Source: Spirochaetales bacterium (GTDB lineage: Bacteria; Spirochaetota; Spirochaetia; UBA9216). Taken from it: a stretch of 64,000 nt of DNA. A model generated the notes under the pieces. The model was not told the origin of the DNA. It did not search any database and was given only the letters and a program-made list of their open reading frames with translations. The translations under genes and the position numbers were made by a program. The DNA is taken from the NCBI GenBank assembly GCA_016342585.1, contig JAEINK010000002.1, positions 1 through 64,000 on the forward strand, in the 5' to 3' direction. Positions 34,578 through 42,740 of this stretch are shown here, piece by piece. Position 1 is the stretch's first letter. Every line of letters starts with the position of its first letter.

Positions 34578-35566
34578 TGAAGATAAATATGAAAGAAATT
34601 ATTCAGAAGAGGGAAGTAACCCTCGGTCTGCTTATTGCTGTTTTAATAATTTTGATCCTTTTTCGGGCTCCCCATTTTATGGCTCCCGACAATGCCTTAA
34701 GGATTCTGGATGATACATCGATCCTTATCATGGTTGCTATCGGTCAGTTTTTAGTAATACTTACCGGAGGGATAGACCTCTCGGTTGGCTCTATTATTGC
34801 TTTTTCAGGTATGGCCGCCTCTATGATAAATCAGTATTACCCGGGAGTTCCGGTCGTCTTTGTTCTGCTTGCCGGTATAGGTATTGGTACAGTTTTCGGG
34901 CTTATAAACGGGGCTCTTGTTGCCTATGGTAAGGTGCCTCCGATTATAACGACCTTGGGAACCATGTCTATCTTTAGGGGGTTTACCTTCGTTTTATCCA
35001 AAGGTCAGTGGGTAACAGCTCATGAAATGACAGAGGGTTTTATGAATATGCCCCAGTTCAGAATTCTGGGTGTGACAAACCTTATATGGTCGGCAGTTCT
35101 TGTTTCGGCCGTCATGTATTTTTTTATGACCTATACACGGACAGGACGTGAGATCTACGCCATTGGCGGGAATAAGACGGCGGCCCTTTTTGTCGGTGTT
35201 AAAGAAAAGAAGATAAATCTTCTGATTTTTTCAATTAACGGTCTCCTCTGCGGTCTTGCCGGAGTTATGTGGACCTCTCGCTATGCCGCGGCTGTAAATG
35301 AGACGGCTACCGGCTTTGAGCTTCAGACTGTTGCCGCTTGTGTACTTGGCGGAGTTAGTGTGGCCGGTGGCTCCGGTGCCATTCCGGGAGTGATCCTCGG
35401 CGCCCTTTTTCTCGGTATCTTAAATAATGCTCTCCCCGTGGCAAATCTTTCTCCTTTCTATCAGATGGGGATACAGGGGCTTGTCGTCCTCCTCGCCATG
35501 GTTGTGAACATTCTATCTGAGAAGCGAAACGAGAAAAAACTGTTAAACAGGAGGCTTGAAGTATGA
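34577..35566 (+). CDS. rhaP: Rhamnose-type ABC transporter permease P
   Basis: A 329-residue membrane protein of the BPD_transp_2 family, with eight to ten hydrophobic helices. It shows the family signature LTGGIDLSVGSIIAFSGMAASM, GKVPPIITTLGTMSIFRGFTF, YAIGGNKTAALFVGVKEKKI and LGGVSVAGGSGAIPG. It pairs with the following permease to form the channel. Its start overlaps rhaT by one base and its end overlaps rhaQ by four, consistent with coordinated membrane assembly. Confidence 0.9.
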   Translation: MKINMKEIIQKREVTLGLLIAVLIILILFRAPHFMAPDNALRILDDTSILIMVAIGQFLVILTGGIDLSVGSIIAFSGMAASMINQYYPGVPVVFVLLAGIGIGTVFGLINGALVAYGKVPPIITTLGTMSIFRGFTFVLSKGQWVTAHEMTEGFMNMPQFRILGVTNLIWSAVLVSAVMYFFMTYTRTGREIYAIGGNKTAALFVGVKEKKINLLIFSINGLLCGLAGVMWTSRYAAAVNETATGFELQTVAACVLGGVSVAGGSGAIPGVILGALFLGILNNALPVANLSPFYQMGIQGLVVLLAMVVNILSEKRNEKKLLNRRLEV

Positions 35567-36642
35567 GCACCAACGATAAAACTGAAGTGAAAAAAGCTGC
35601 TTCTGAAAACTCTCTTGTAGATTCAAGCCGGCTTATTAATGAAAAAGACTGGAAAACCCGGCTTGTGAATTTGTTTACCAGGTGGGAGTTTATCCTCTTC
35701 GCTATTCTGGTTCTGGAAACAGTGGTTTTTTCAAACCTCAGCCCCTATTTTCTGGATACATTCAATCTTCTTAATACCACTTTCAATTTTTCCGAGAAGG
35801 CGATTTTAGCTCTTCCTATGATCTTTGTGATCTTAAGTGGAGATATAGATATTTCGGTGGCTGCTATAATTGCTCTTTGTTCTTTTGCCATGGGACATGC
35901 CGCGGCGCAAGGTGCGGGACCAGAAACACTTATAGTCATTGGTCTTGCAGTGGGTGTCGCTTCCGGCCTCTTTAATGGCCTGCTGATAACAGGTCTTGGT
36001 ATGCCTGCTATTGCGGTGACCCTGGCGAGTACCTCCCTTTTTCGAGGTATCTCTCAGGCAATAATGGAAGATCAGGCTTATACCTTCTATCCCGAAGGTT
36101 TTGGGTTCTGGGGGCAGGGATACATTGGGAACACCATGATCCCGGTAGAACTGACTGTCTTTCTTATCCTGGCGGCTATCATGGGATTTGTCCTGCATAA
36201 AACGACTTATGGTCGAAAGCTTTATGCCATCGGAAACTCCTCTTCCGCGGCTAGATTCTCTGGAATTGCCGTGGACAGGATAAGGCTGACAAACTTTGTT
36301 TTAAACGGTCTTTTTGCCGGGATTGCGGCCATACTTTTAACCTCAAGGATTGGTTCTACCAGACCGAATATTGCCCTGGGATATGAGTTGGAAGCCATTA
36401 CTCTTGTCGTTCTTGGCGGCGTTTCCATTACCGGTGGAAAGGGGAATATCTTTGGCGTGATCCTTGCTGTATTTCTCCTTGGTTATCTTAAGTTCGGTAT
36501 GGGGCTCATGAATATGTCTGCCAAGATTATGATAATTACAACAGGTACCCTTCTAATCACAGCCGTTCTCATACCGGCCATGATGGATAATGTGAAGAAA
36601 AGAAATAAGCTGCGTCGGCAGCAGGCAGAGCAGATCGCCTGA
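35563..36642 (+). CDS. rhaQ: Rhamnose-type ABC transporter permease Q
   Basis: 359 residues. After a charged N-terminal tail of about 45 residues (polar, no motif), the BPD_transp_2 membrane domain follows with LSGDIDISVAAIIALCSFAMG, GMPAIAVTLASTSLFRGI, YAIGNSSSAARFSGIAVDRI and LGGVSITGGKGNIFG. It forms a heterodimeric channel with RhaP. The mutarotase gene comes next after a 154-base gap with two hairpins, so the transporter message may be processed or end there. Confidence 0.9.
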   Translation: MSTNDKTEVKKAASENSLVDSSRLINEKDWKTRLVNLFTRWEFILFAILVLETVVFSNLSPYFLDTFNLLNTTFNFSEKAILALPMIFVILSGDIDISVAAIIALCSFAMGHAAAQGAGPETLIVIGLAVGVASGLFNGLLITGLGMPAIAVTLASTSLFRGISQAIMEDQAYTFYPEGFGFWGQGYIGNTMIPVELTVFLILAAIMGFVLHKTTYGRKLYAIGNSSSAARFSGIAVDRIRLTNFVLNGLFAGIAAILLTSRIGSTRPNIALGYELEAITLVVLGGVSITGGKGNIFGVILAVFLLGYLKFGMGLMNMSAKIMIITTGTLLITAVLIPAMMDNVKKRNKLRRQQAEQIA

Positions 36643-36701
36643 TCAAATAAGGCGAGTGTGTAGATAGCATGTGTGTCTATAAAGCCTGTGGAAAGCCGGA
36701 A

Positions 36702-36748
36702 CTGGGGCTTTAACCGCCCCAGCCTACATAGTCCCGGCAGATGCCGGG
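36702..36748 (+). other. Tandem hairpins between rhaQ and rhaM
   Basis: Two compact stem-loops: CTGGGGC/GCCCCAG (36702-36722) and CCCGGC-AGAT-GCCGGG (36733-36748). Neither is followed by a U-run, so simple termination is unlikely. They may mark an mRNA processing site or a stabilising element. Confidence 0.45.
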
Positions 36749-36796
36749 ATTTCATGGTAGAAGCAAAGATTGATGCGGTAAAAGGATTGATTAAGA

Positions 36797-37111
36797 ATGA
36801 AAACACTTGCGTTTAAAATGAAACTTAAACCCGGATGCCGTGACGAATATAAGAAACGTCATGATGAGATCTGGCCGGAATTGAAAGAGCTCCTGAAATC
36901 CAGCGGGGTCTTCGATTATCATATTTTTCTTGATGACGAGACCGATATACTTTTCGCTGTTCAAAAAGTGGATGGTGATGGTGGATCCCAGGATCTTGGT
37001 ATGAATCCTCTGGTTCAGAAGTGGTGGTCATTTATGGAACCCCTGATGGAAACAAATCCCGACTCTTCCCCTGTTACGATTCCCCTGGAGGAAGTTTTTT
37101 ATATGGAATAA
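36797..37111 (+). CDS. rhaM: L-rhamnose mutarotase
   Basis: A 104-residue dimeric ferredoxin-like protein that interconverts alpha and beta anomers of L-rhamnose. The family pattern is present: start KTLAFKMKLKPGCRDEYKKRHDEIWPELKELL with the catalytic-region histidine, and the late QKWWSFMEPLMETNPD. Length matches RhaM/RhaU. It lies at the end of the importer cluster and supports rhamnose as the transported sugar. Confidence 0.9.
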   Translation: MKTLAFKMKLKPGCRDEYKKRHDEIWPELKELLKSSGVFDYHIFLDDETDILFAVQKVDGDGGSQDLGMNPLVQKWWSFMEPLMETNPDSSPVTIPLEEVFYME

Positions 37112-37142
37112 AAGTAAAAAATTCTTACTGTAATCAGTATAA

Positions 37143-37171
37143 TAAAAAAGGGGAGCCCATGTGAGCTCCCC
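37143..37171 (-). terminator. Terminator between rhaM and tpx
   Basis: GGGGAGC (37150-37156) pairs with GCTCCCC (37165-37171). The A-run at 37144-37149 gives a U-run on the minus strand, ending tpx, and the stem may also stop rhaM transcripts. Confidence 0.7.
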
Positions 37172-37197
37172 CTGATTAATTAATAATAATGTGGTGT

Positions 37198-37695
37198 TTA
37201 AAGGTTTAACAGAACATCATCGTAATCGGGTTCCGAAGTAATTTCCGGAACAAGCTGTGTGTATTTTACATTTCCCTTCTCATCTACGATGACTACGGAT
37301 CTGGTAAATAGACCTGCCAGAGGGCCTTCGGCAATCTTTATACCGTACTTCTTTCCGAAATCGTCACTCCGCATTTCACTTAGACTGATCACATTGTTAA
37401 GACCTTCCGATCCACAGAATCTTTTGTGAGCAAAGGGAAGATCCTTTGAAATGCAAAGAACCTCTGTATCCGGGGTCTTCCCGGCGACTTCATTGAATCT
37501 CCTGACAGAAGTTGCACAGACCGATGTATCAAGGCTGGGAAAAATATTCAGAATAAGCTTTTTGCCTTTATAGTCAGCAAGACTAACATCTGAAAGATCC
37601 GTTGTCGTGAGTACGAAATCGGGAGCCTGTGTACCTGTTTCAGGAAGCTGTCCTGTTGTATTTAATTCATTTCCTTCTAAAGTTACTGTTGCCAT
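37198..37695 (-). CDS. tpx: Thiol peroxidase (atypical 2-Cys peroxiredoxin)
   Basis: 165 residues, the standard Tpx length. Seen are the peroxidatic cysteine in SLDTSVCATSVRRFNE (near residue 60) and the resolving cysteine in PFAHKRFCGSEG (near 94), which form an intramolecular disulfide after reducing hydroperoxides. The C-terminal region with VVIVDEKGNVKYTQLVPEI is also typical. It is electron-fed by thioredoxin and cytoplasmic. The gene is monocistronic, inserted between two parts of the rhamnose locus without an evident functional link. Confidence 0.93.
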   Translation of the reverse strand: MATVTLEGNELNTTGQLPETGTQAPDFVLTTTDLSDVSLADYKGKKLILNIFPSLDTSVCATSVRRFNEVAGKTPDTEVLCISKDLPFAHKRFCGSEGLNNVISLSEMRSDDFGKKYGIKIAEGPLAGLFTRSVVIVDEKGNVKYTQLVPEITSEPDYDDVLLNL

Positions 37696-37786
37696 TATTA
37701 ATCTCCTTTATTAGATGATGCTCTTCCATAAAGCCTCATATAATACTAATTTACTAATAGAATATAAATATGACTATATAATAATG

Positions 37787-37822
37787 AAAAAAAAGACAGA
37801 CAGGATACTTTCCCGTCTGTCT
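37787..37822 (-). terminator. Terminator of the rhaA-aldolase operon
   Basis: AGACAGACAGG (37794-37804) pairs with CCCGTCTGTCT (37812-37822) with one mismatch. The preceding eight A residues give a U-run on the minus strand, right behind the aldolase gene. Confidence 0.8.
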
Positions 37823-37853
37823 GAATATACTTATGCAAACTTATCTGTAAAAT

Positions 37854-38957
37854 CTATTGTACTTTTGCTCTGAAACTTTCCACTTCCCAATCGCGGATAA
37901 AAATAATCTGATCCTCTGTCATGGGATTAGGGCCACCAAAAGATTCAGAATACACCGCAATCTTTATAGAATCAAGAACAAGGGCGAGGGCCGTTGCGGC
38001 TTTCCTGGCAGTATCTCCTACCGAGAAAAGCCCAATATCCTTAATAAGCACCCCTTGGGGAATCTTACCCCATCTATCCATGAATGTATTGAGTTCGCTG
38101 GATAAGTCTTCGATTTTATCAAGCCTTAATGGACCCGGTCCTGAGTATACAATCTGATCCGGATTAAAGGGGAGGGCGAGTGGTGCAAATGAATTCTTGG
38201 ATTCTGCATATATAAGGACTTCAGTCGTTGCAACCCCACAGACCTCCATTTTCTTACCATATGCCTTTGAGGCAATATCTGAAAAATCTGCCAGAAAAGC
38301 AGCCGGTAAAGGGACCTCATCTACAGCTGGTTCCCGTTTTATATAGGCTGCGAGTTTTTTCATCATTCCTGAATGGATATCTTCAATCTCTGTCACTGTA
38401 TCAGCCCCTACAAAGAGGCCATGGTTCTGGAGGAAGATCATCTCCGGTGCCGGCAATCCACCCTCCATATGTTTTTCGACAGCAGTCCTGATGGTTTTTG
38501 CAAGAATAAATCCGGGATTAACTGAATCGACCCACAGGGCCTTGTCTCCAAAGAGCTCCTTACAGATTTTTTCTCCATCCTTTCCGCAGGTCATTCCATT
38601 CACCAAAGCAGGATGAGTGTGAACCACTATACGGCCATTGATATTTGAGTGAAGAAGGGCTTCCACACTGGGCCGTCCCACCTCTCCTTCAAGCCGGGAT
38701 GCCATCATATCTTTCAGAATTTCTGCCTCTCTGGCGGCAGACTCTTCAGGATAATTTTTATTCCAAATTTCTCCCATGGCTGAGAGATTCATTCTGACAA
38801 AACCCTCTTCTGTTATATCGCTTAAGGCAAAACCTGATGCTTTTACATACAGAACGCCATCCTCTTTCATGGATGTATTTCCCCCTCCTGCCAGGAGGTA
38901 TGCCGGATCACTTCCGTATTTTCTGGAAATCTTTATAAGATCTGTTAAGTCCGCCAT
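37854..38957 (-). CDS. Class II aldolase/adducin-family protein, probable rhamnulose-1-phosphate aldolase
   Basis: This 367-residue protein has the class II aldolase fold: LLAGGGNTSMKEDGVLYVKASG, a substrate loop, VVHTHPALVNGM with two zinc-ligand histidines, and FLQNHGLFVGADTVTEIED with a third. It resembles the aldolase half of the bifunctional aldolase/lactaldehyde dehydrogenase (RhaE/RhaD-type) rather than the 275-residue E. coli RhaD. The dehydrogenase half is absent. A C-terminal domain (residues 235-367) extends the fold. It is co-transcribed with rhaA, seven bases apart. It would split rhamnulose 1-phosphate to dihydroxyacetone phosphate and lactaldehyde. Other ketose phosphates are possible. 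Confidence 0.8.
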   Translation of the reverse strand: MADLTDLIKISRKYGSDPAYLLAGGGNTSMKEDGVLYVKASGFALSDITEEGFVRMNLSAMGEIWNKNYPEESAAREAEILKDMMASRLEGEVGRPSVEALLHSNINGRIVVHTHPALVNGMTCGKDGEKICKELFGDKALWVDSVNPGFILAKTIRTAVEKHMEGGLPAPEMIFLQNHGLFVGADTVTEIEDIHSGMMKKLAAYIKREPAVDEVPLPAAFLADFSDIASKAYGKKMEVCGVATTEVLIYAESKNSFAPLALPFNPDQIVYSGPGPLRLDKIEDLSSELNTFMDRWGKIPQGVLIKDIGLFSVGDTARKAATALALVLDSIKIAVYSESFGGPNPMTEDQIIFIRDWEVESFRAKVQ

Positions 38958-38964
38958 TTTTTCC

Positions 38965-40230
38965 TTAGCTCCTTTCCGGGATTATTTTCTTTTCGTAATC
39001 CCTGGCTACTGAGTAGATTTCAGCCTCTACCGGTACATTTCTGGATTTGCAGAAATAATCCCATACACTTCCGAAGGGCATGGATTTTAATCTTTCAAAC
39101 ATGGCCATCCGCCCGTAGTAGTTTTCCTTCTCCTCAAAATCTATGATCATATCCGTTGGTTCAAGTAAAGCCATAAGGAGAGCTTTCTGAGTAGATCTTG
39201 CCCCTGTTGTCCAGGCGCCTAATCTGTTTAAGGTTGCGTCAAAGAAATCAAGACCAATGTGTATATTCTCGAGCCGTCCACTTCTGATAATCTCCTGAGC
39301 TAAAAAGAGAACATCATCATTAAGGACAACCACATGATCGCTGTCCCACCTTACAGGTCTCGATACATGGAGGAGAAGCTCGTCGGTAAAGAGTAAGGTG
39401 GATGAAATCTTATCGGCTATGAGTTCAGTCGGATGGAAATGTCCTAGGTCGAAGCATGGCATATGCCCGTTCTTAAGGGTGTATCCCATGTAAAACTCAT
39501 GAGATCCGATGACGCAGGCTTCGCTTCCGATTCCGAAAAGTTTAGTCTCTAAAGCATCCTTTACATGCTCCTTCGAATACTTTTCTGTGAATATCTCATC
39601 CAGCGAATCTTTTAAAAGGGCTCGAACTCCCATTCTATCGGCGGGAATATCCTTAAATCCATCGGCTACCCAGATGTTGTTTATACAAGGATTCCCCTGA
39701 TTTTTTCCCATTTCTGCGGATATCTTTCGGACCCTTTTTGTATGTTCAATCCAGAATGAGCGAATGGACTCATTCTTACTTGAAAGGGTAAAACCATCAG
39801 CTGCTTTCGGATGAGAGAAAAATGAGCCGTTAAAATCCAGAGGAATATTTTTTTGAGTAGACCATTCCATCCATCCCTTAAAGTGCTCCGGGCCAATTTC
39901 ATCTCTATCTACTTTTTTACCGTCAAACTCTCCGTAAATGGCATGCAGATTGAGTCGGTGATTACCGGGGATCATTGAATATGCTTTTTCAAGATCCTGA
40001 CGGAGCTGGTCTACATTGCCGGCCTTTCCGGGATAATTGCCGGTTACCTGGATTCCGCCTCCTGAAAGTTTAGAATCAGGTGATTCAAATCCGCTAACAT
40101 CGTCTCCCTGCCAACAATGGATTGAGAGGGGTATCGACTCAAGTTTTTTCATTACTGCTTCGGTATCTATACCAAGCTCTGCATATTGTTCCCGGGCTAA
40201 TTCGTATGATCTGTTTATTCTATCTGACAT
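38965..40230 (-). CDS. rhaA: L-rhamnose isomerase
   Basis: 421 residues, close to the E. coli RhaA length. The N-terminus SIHCWQGDDVSGFE, then GNYPGKAGNVDQLRQDLEKA and LNLHAIYGEF are highly conserved RhaA segments. Later DLGHFHPTELIADKISS, WDSDHVVVLNDD and LDFFDATLNR supply metal ligands for the two Mn ions. It converts L-rhamnose to L-rhamnulose. First gene of the minus-strand operon, divergent from the AraC regulator. Its ATG is preceded by GGAGG. Confidence 0.95.
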   Translation of the reverse strand: MSDRINRSYELAREQYAELGIDTEAVMKKLESIPLSIHCWQGDDVSGFESPDSKLSGGGIQVTGNYPGKAGNVDQLRQDLEKAYSMIPGNHRLNLHAIYGEFDGKKVDRDEIGPEHFKGWMEWSTQKNIPLDFNGSFFSHPKAADGFTLSSKNESIRSFWIEHTKRVRKISAEMGKNQGNPCINNIWVADGFKDIPADRMGVRALLKDSLDEIFTEKYSKEHVKDALETKLFGIGSEACVIGSHEFYMGYTLKNGHMPCFDLGHFHPTELIADKISSTLLFTDELLLHVSRPVRWDSDHVVVLNDDVLFLAQEIIRSGRLENIHIGLDFFDATLNRLGAWTTGARSTQKALLMALLEPTDMIIDFEEKENYYGRMAMFERLKSMPFGSVWDYFCKSRNVPVEAEIYSVARDYEKKIIPERS

Positions 40231-40284
40231 AATTGCTATCCTCCAAATTGAATTAATATTCGGTTATTCTCCGCTATTGTAATT

Positions 40285-40328
40285 ATTATAAATCCGGTTT
40301 TTGTATCCCGCCTTGACGAAACGGTCAA
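40285..40328 (-). promoter_or_regulatory. rhaA promoter region with AraC-type operator candidate
   Basis: On the minus strand TATAAT (40285-40290) has no good -35 at the right spacing. Instead an interrupted palindrome, TTGAC-GAAACG-GTCAA (40313-40328), lies at the upstream edge. A good -10, a weak -35 and an adjacent dyad fit activation by the divergent AraC regulator. Binding is inferred. Confidence 0.45.
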
Positions 40329-40350
40329 TTTTTAGCACAATACAGTCAAT

Positions 40351-41232
40351 ATGATTAACCGCCTTACAAATAATGAGTTCTTTTCCGATCCGCGCCTCTA
40401 CCTGGAAGTGCTGCCGCGAACACCTCAGATTCCCTATCCCAGGCATACCCATGATTTTTCAGAGCTTGTTATTGTAAGCGGGGGTGAAGGGATTCATTTT
40501 ATTGGTGATGAGGAGTATCTTATACGGTCCGGGGATATTTTTATTATTCAGGGTGAGCGTGCCCACGGGTATGATCATATAGAGGGGCTGACTCTCTACA
40601 ATATCATCTTCGATCCAGATTTATTCAACTCGATTGGGGAGGATTTAGATGAAATCCGTGGATATCATGCCCTTTTCAAGTGGGAACCCCGACTCAGGAG
40701 TGTGAATAATTTTGAAAGCAGACTGAGGCTTCCCCCTTCCGAATTGGATTATGTTCTTAATCTGGTTGAAAATATAGAGAAGGAGATTGAAAAGAAGAGG
40801 GAGGGGTACAGGCTTATGAGTAAAGTTTTGTTTTTAGAGCTCTGTGGGTTTCTGTCCCGGCGTTATACCCATAGTTCCAGACAGGGGTTGGTTGATTTAT
40901 CTCGTATCGCCGGCATCCTCACCTTCCTCGAAAATAATGTTAATCGGTTTTTAAGTATAGGAGAGATCCTCGAGATGGCCGGATTGTCCGAAAGTACTTT
41001 GCAGCGTCTTTTTCGAAAAACTACGGGATTCAGTCCCATGGAATACCATAAGCGATTGAGGATCCGTAAAGTCTGTGAGGTTTTAAGGCATTCTGACAAA
41101 ACGGTTACCGAGATCGCTTATGATCTTGGGTATCAGGATTCAAATTACATGACCCGACAATTCCGGGCGGTAACCGGTCATACGCCGCTAAATTATCGTA
41201 AGGATCCATCTTTACCCCTCGCTGCCGAATAG
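40351..41232 (+). CDS. AraC-family regulator, probably of rhamnose genes
   Basis: 293 residues: an N-terminal cupin sugar-binding domain (PRHTHDFSELVIVSGGEGIHFIGDEEYLI) and a C-terminal AraC DNA-binding domain with two helix-turn-helix units (IGEILEMAGLSESTLQRLFRKT and VTEIAYDLGYQDSNYMTRQFR). The layout is that of RhaS/RhaR. Its position divergent to rhaA suggests it activates rhamnose catabolism with L-rhamnose as ligand. No clear ribosome site precedes the ATG. It could also control the importer cluster, which has its own two-component system. Confidence 0.88.
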   Translation: MINRLTNNEFFSDPRLYLEVLPRTPQIPYPRHTHDFSELVIVSGGEGIHFIGDEEYLIRSGDIFIIQGERAHGYDHIEGLTLYNIIFDPDLFNSIGEDLDEIRGYHALFKWEPRLRSVNNFESRLRLPPSELDYVLNLVENIEKEIEKKREGYRLMSKVLFLELCGFLSRRYTHSSRQGLVDLSRIAGILTFLENNVNRFLSIGEILEMAGLSESTLQRLFRKTTGFSPMEYHKRLRIRKVCEVLRHSDKTVTEIAYDLGYQDSNYMTRQFRAVTGHTPLNYRKDPSLPLAAE

Positions 41233-41248
41233 ATTTAATTCTTCAATT

Positions 41249-42082
41249 TCAGTAATTTTTTACCAGAACCTCTTCGATCCTCCCACGGGAAGAACTGAGG
41301 GAATTAATATTTCGGTTCGCACCAACTACCTTGATAGTGTAATCGGCATAGAGTTCTTTGATAAAGGGGGTTGCCGAGTTGGAAAGGAGGAAATTACACC
41401 CTTTCTTATCAAGCTTATCGCAGAGTCTCTTAAGGCGTATCTGCTCATCCCGGTTGAACCCCTGAAGGGTGTATCCTGTGAAGGAGGAGCTGGCTGATAG
41501 TGGATCGTAGGGAGGATCAAGATATATAAAATCACCTGCTTCAGCCGATTTTACCCCATCGTCGAAATCACCACTTAAGATTTCTATTTGATTAGCAGTG
41601 AAGTAGGAGTTAATCTCCCTAAGGACTTTCTCGTTGACTATGGCAGGCTTTTTATATTTTCCGAAAGGGACGTTAAATTGCCCCCTTTTATTCACCCTGA
41701 AAAGACCATTGTAGCAGGTTCTATTCAGATAGATAATCCGTGATGCCCGTTCAACAGCTGTCAGCTTATCATATCCTTCGTTTCTATCCATTTCCCTGAC
41801 ATAATAGTAATAATCTCTGTTATTCTCGTGATTTGCGAGATGGCTGATCAGGGCCTCAACGTCATCCCTTATTATTCGATATACATTAATATTTTCACTA
41901 TTAATATCGTTTATAACGGCGCACGATGGATGAAGATCGAAGAGTAGAGCTCCCCCTCCGAGAAAGGGTTCAAAATATCTTCTTTCTTCCCATCCTTTCG
42001 GCAGGTTTTCACGAATTCGAGGAAGGAGCTGACGCTTTCCGCCGGCCCATTTTAAAAATGGTCTTAATGATTTTTTTGCCAT
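41249..42082 (-). CDS. dam: DNA adenine N6-methyltransferase (Dam-type), orphan
   Basis: 277 residues, alpha-group D12 class: FLKWAGGKRQLLP (AdoMet-binding motif I region), YFEPFLGGGALLF, and the catalytic DPPY in FIYLDPPYDPLSASS, with YNGLFRVNKRGQFNVPFG typical of Dam/DpnM enzymes. Such enzymes usually methylate GATC. No restriction endonuclease or repair nuclease gene is adjacent, so it appears to be an orphan. Target specificity cannot be told from this view. The start lies 76 bases from the end of the ACT-domain gene upstream, and both are transcribed leftward. Confidence 0.9.
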   Translation of the reverse strand: MAKKSLRPFLKWAGGKRQLLPRIRENLPKGWEERRYFEPFLGGGALLFDLHPSCAVINDINSENINVYRIIRDDVEALISHLANHENNRDYYYYVREMDRNEGYDKLTAVERASRIIYLNRTCYNGLFRVNKRGQFNVPFGKYKKPAIVNEKVLREINSYFTANQIEILSGDFDDGVKSAEAGDFIYLDPPYDPLSASSSFTGYTLQGFNRDEQIRLKRLCDKLDKKGCNFLLSNSATPFIKELYADYTIKVVGANRNINSLSSSRGRIEEVLVKNY

Positions 42083-42158
42083 CGAATAATACTAACCTTT
42101 TTTTGGATCTGCTTCTACTAAAATCGTTAGTAATAGTCTAGATAAAAAGATAAGGATA

Positions 42159-42686
42159 TTAGTTTGTATATTTAAGATCCAGGTTCATCTCAAAGGCAAG
42201 TTCGTTCAATTCTTCCTTGATCTTTCCAATAACGGCTTTGGCGGGCACATCTGCCTTTAAGCTCAGGTCGAAAAGAGGTGCCCCCGAGTGAGGCATGGAT
42301 TTTACCACGGTATCCAGCGTTGTTATAGTAACTTCATGTTTCTTCAGAATGCCCACGACTTTCTGGACAATTCCGGGGTGATCCATGGATACTACTTCCA
42401 GGAATAATGGCAGAAAAGCCTCTGACTTCAGGTTCTTGGGATCGTCCGCTTCATGGAGAGATGTTTTTATCCCTTGAGAATCAAGTATATCCAAACCTGA
42501 ATTTATCTTTTCCAGTTCTTCGGGAGAGCAGGAAAAAAGACACATAATTGAAAAACGCCCTCCGAGTGCTGCCATTCGGCTATCTTCAATATTTGCGTTT
42601 CTGTCATACAAAAAGGCTGAAACCTCTTCGACAATTCCTGGTCTGTCATTTCCAACCGCAAAAAGTATCATGTATTTATTGTTCAT
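42159..42686 (-). CDS. Tandem ACT-domain protein (GcvR-like)
   Basis: 175 residues consisting of two ACT domains: ILFAVGNDRPGIVEEVSAFL (residues 7-26) and EVVSMDHPGIVQKVVGIL (about 97-114), each with the GxDRPGI/DHPGI ligand-turn pattern. GcvR-like proteins bind glycine or related amino acids and modulate regulators. Here no glycine cleavage gene is seen. The second domain precedes a D-rich C-terminus. The gene is divergent from the TRAP operon with only about 54 bases between start codons, so promoters must overlap coding ends. Confidence 0.8.
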   Translation of the reverse strand: MNNKYMILFAVGNDRPGIVEEVSAFLYDRNANIEDSRMAALGGRFSIMCLFSCSPEELEKINSGLDILDSQGIKTSLHEADDPKNLKSEAFLPLFLEVVSMDHPGIVQKVVGILKKHEVTITTLDTVVKSMPHSGAPLFDLSLKADVPAKAVIGKIKEELNELAFEMNLDLKYTN

Positions 42687-42740
42687 AAACGTATGTTAGA
42701 GCCGGAAAGGATTGTTGTCAATATTTCTATAAATGTATTC

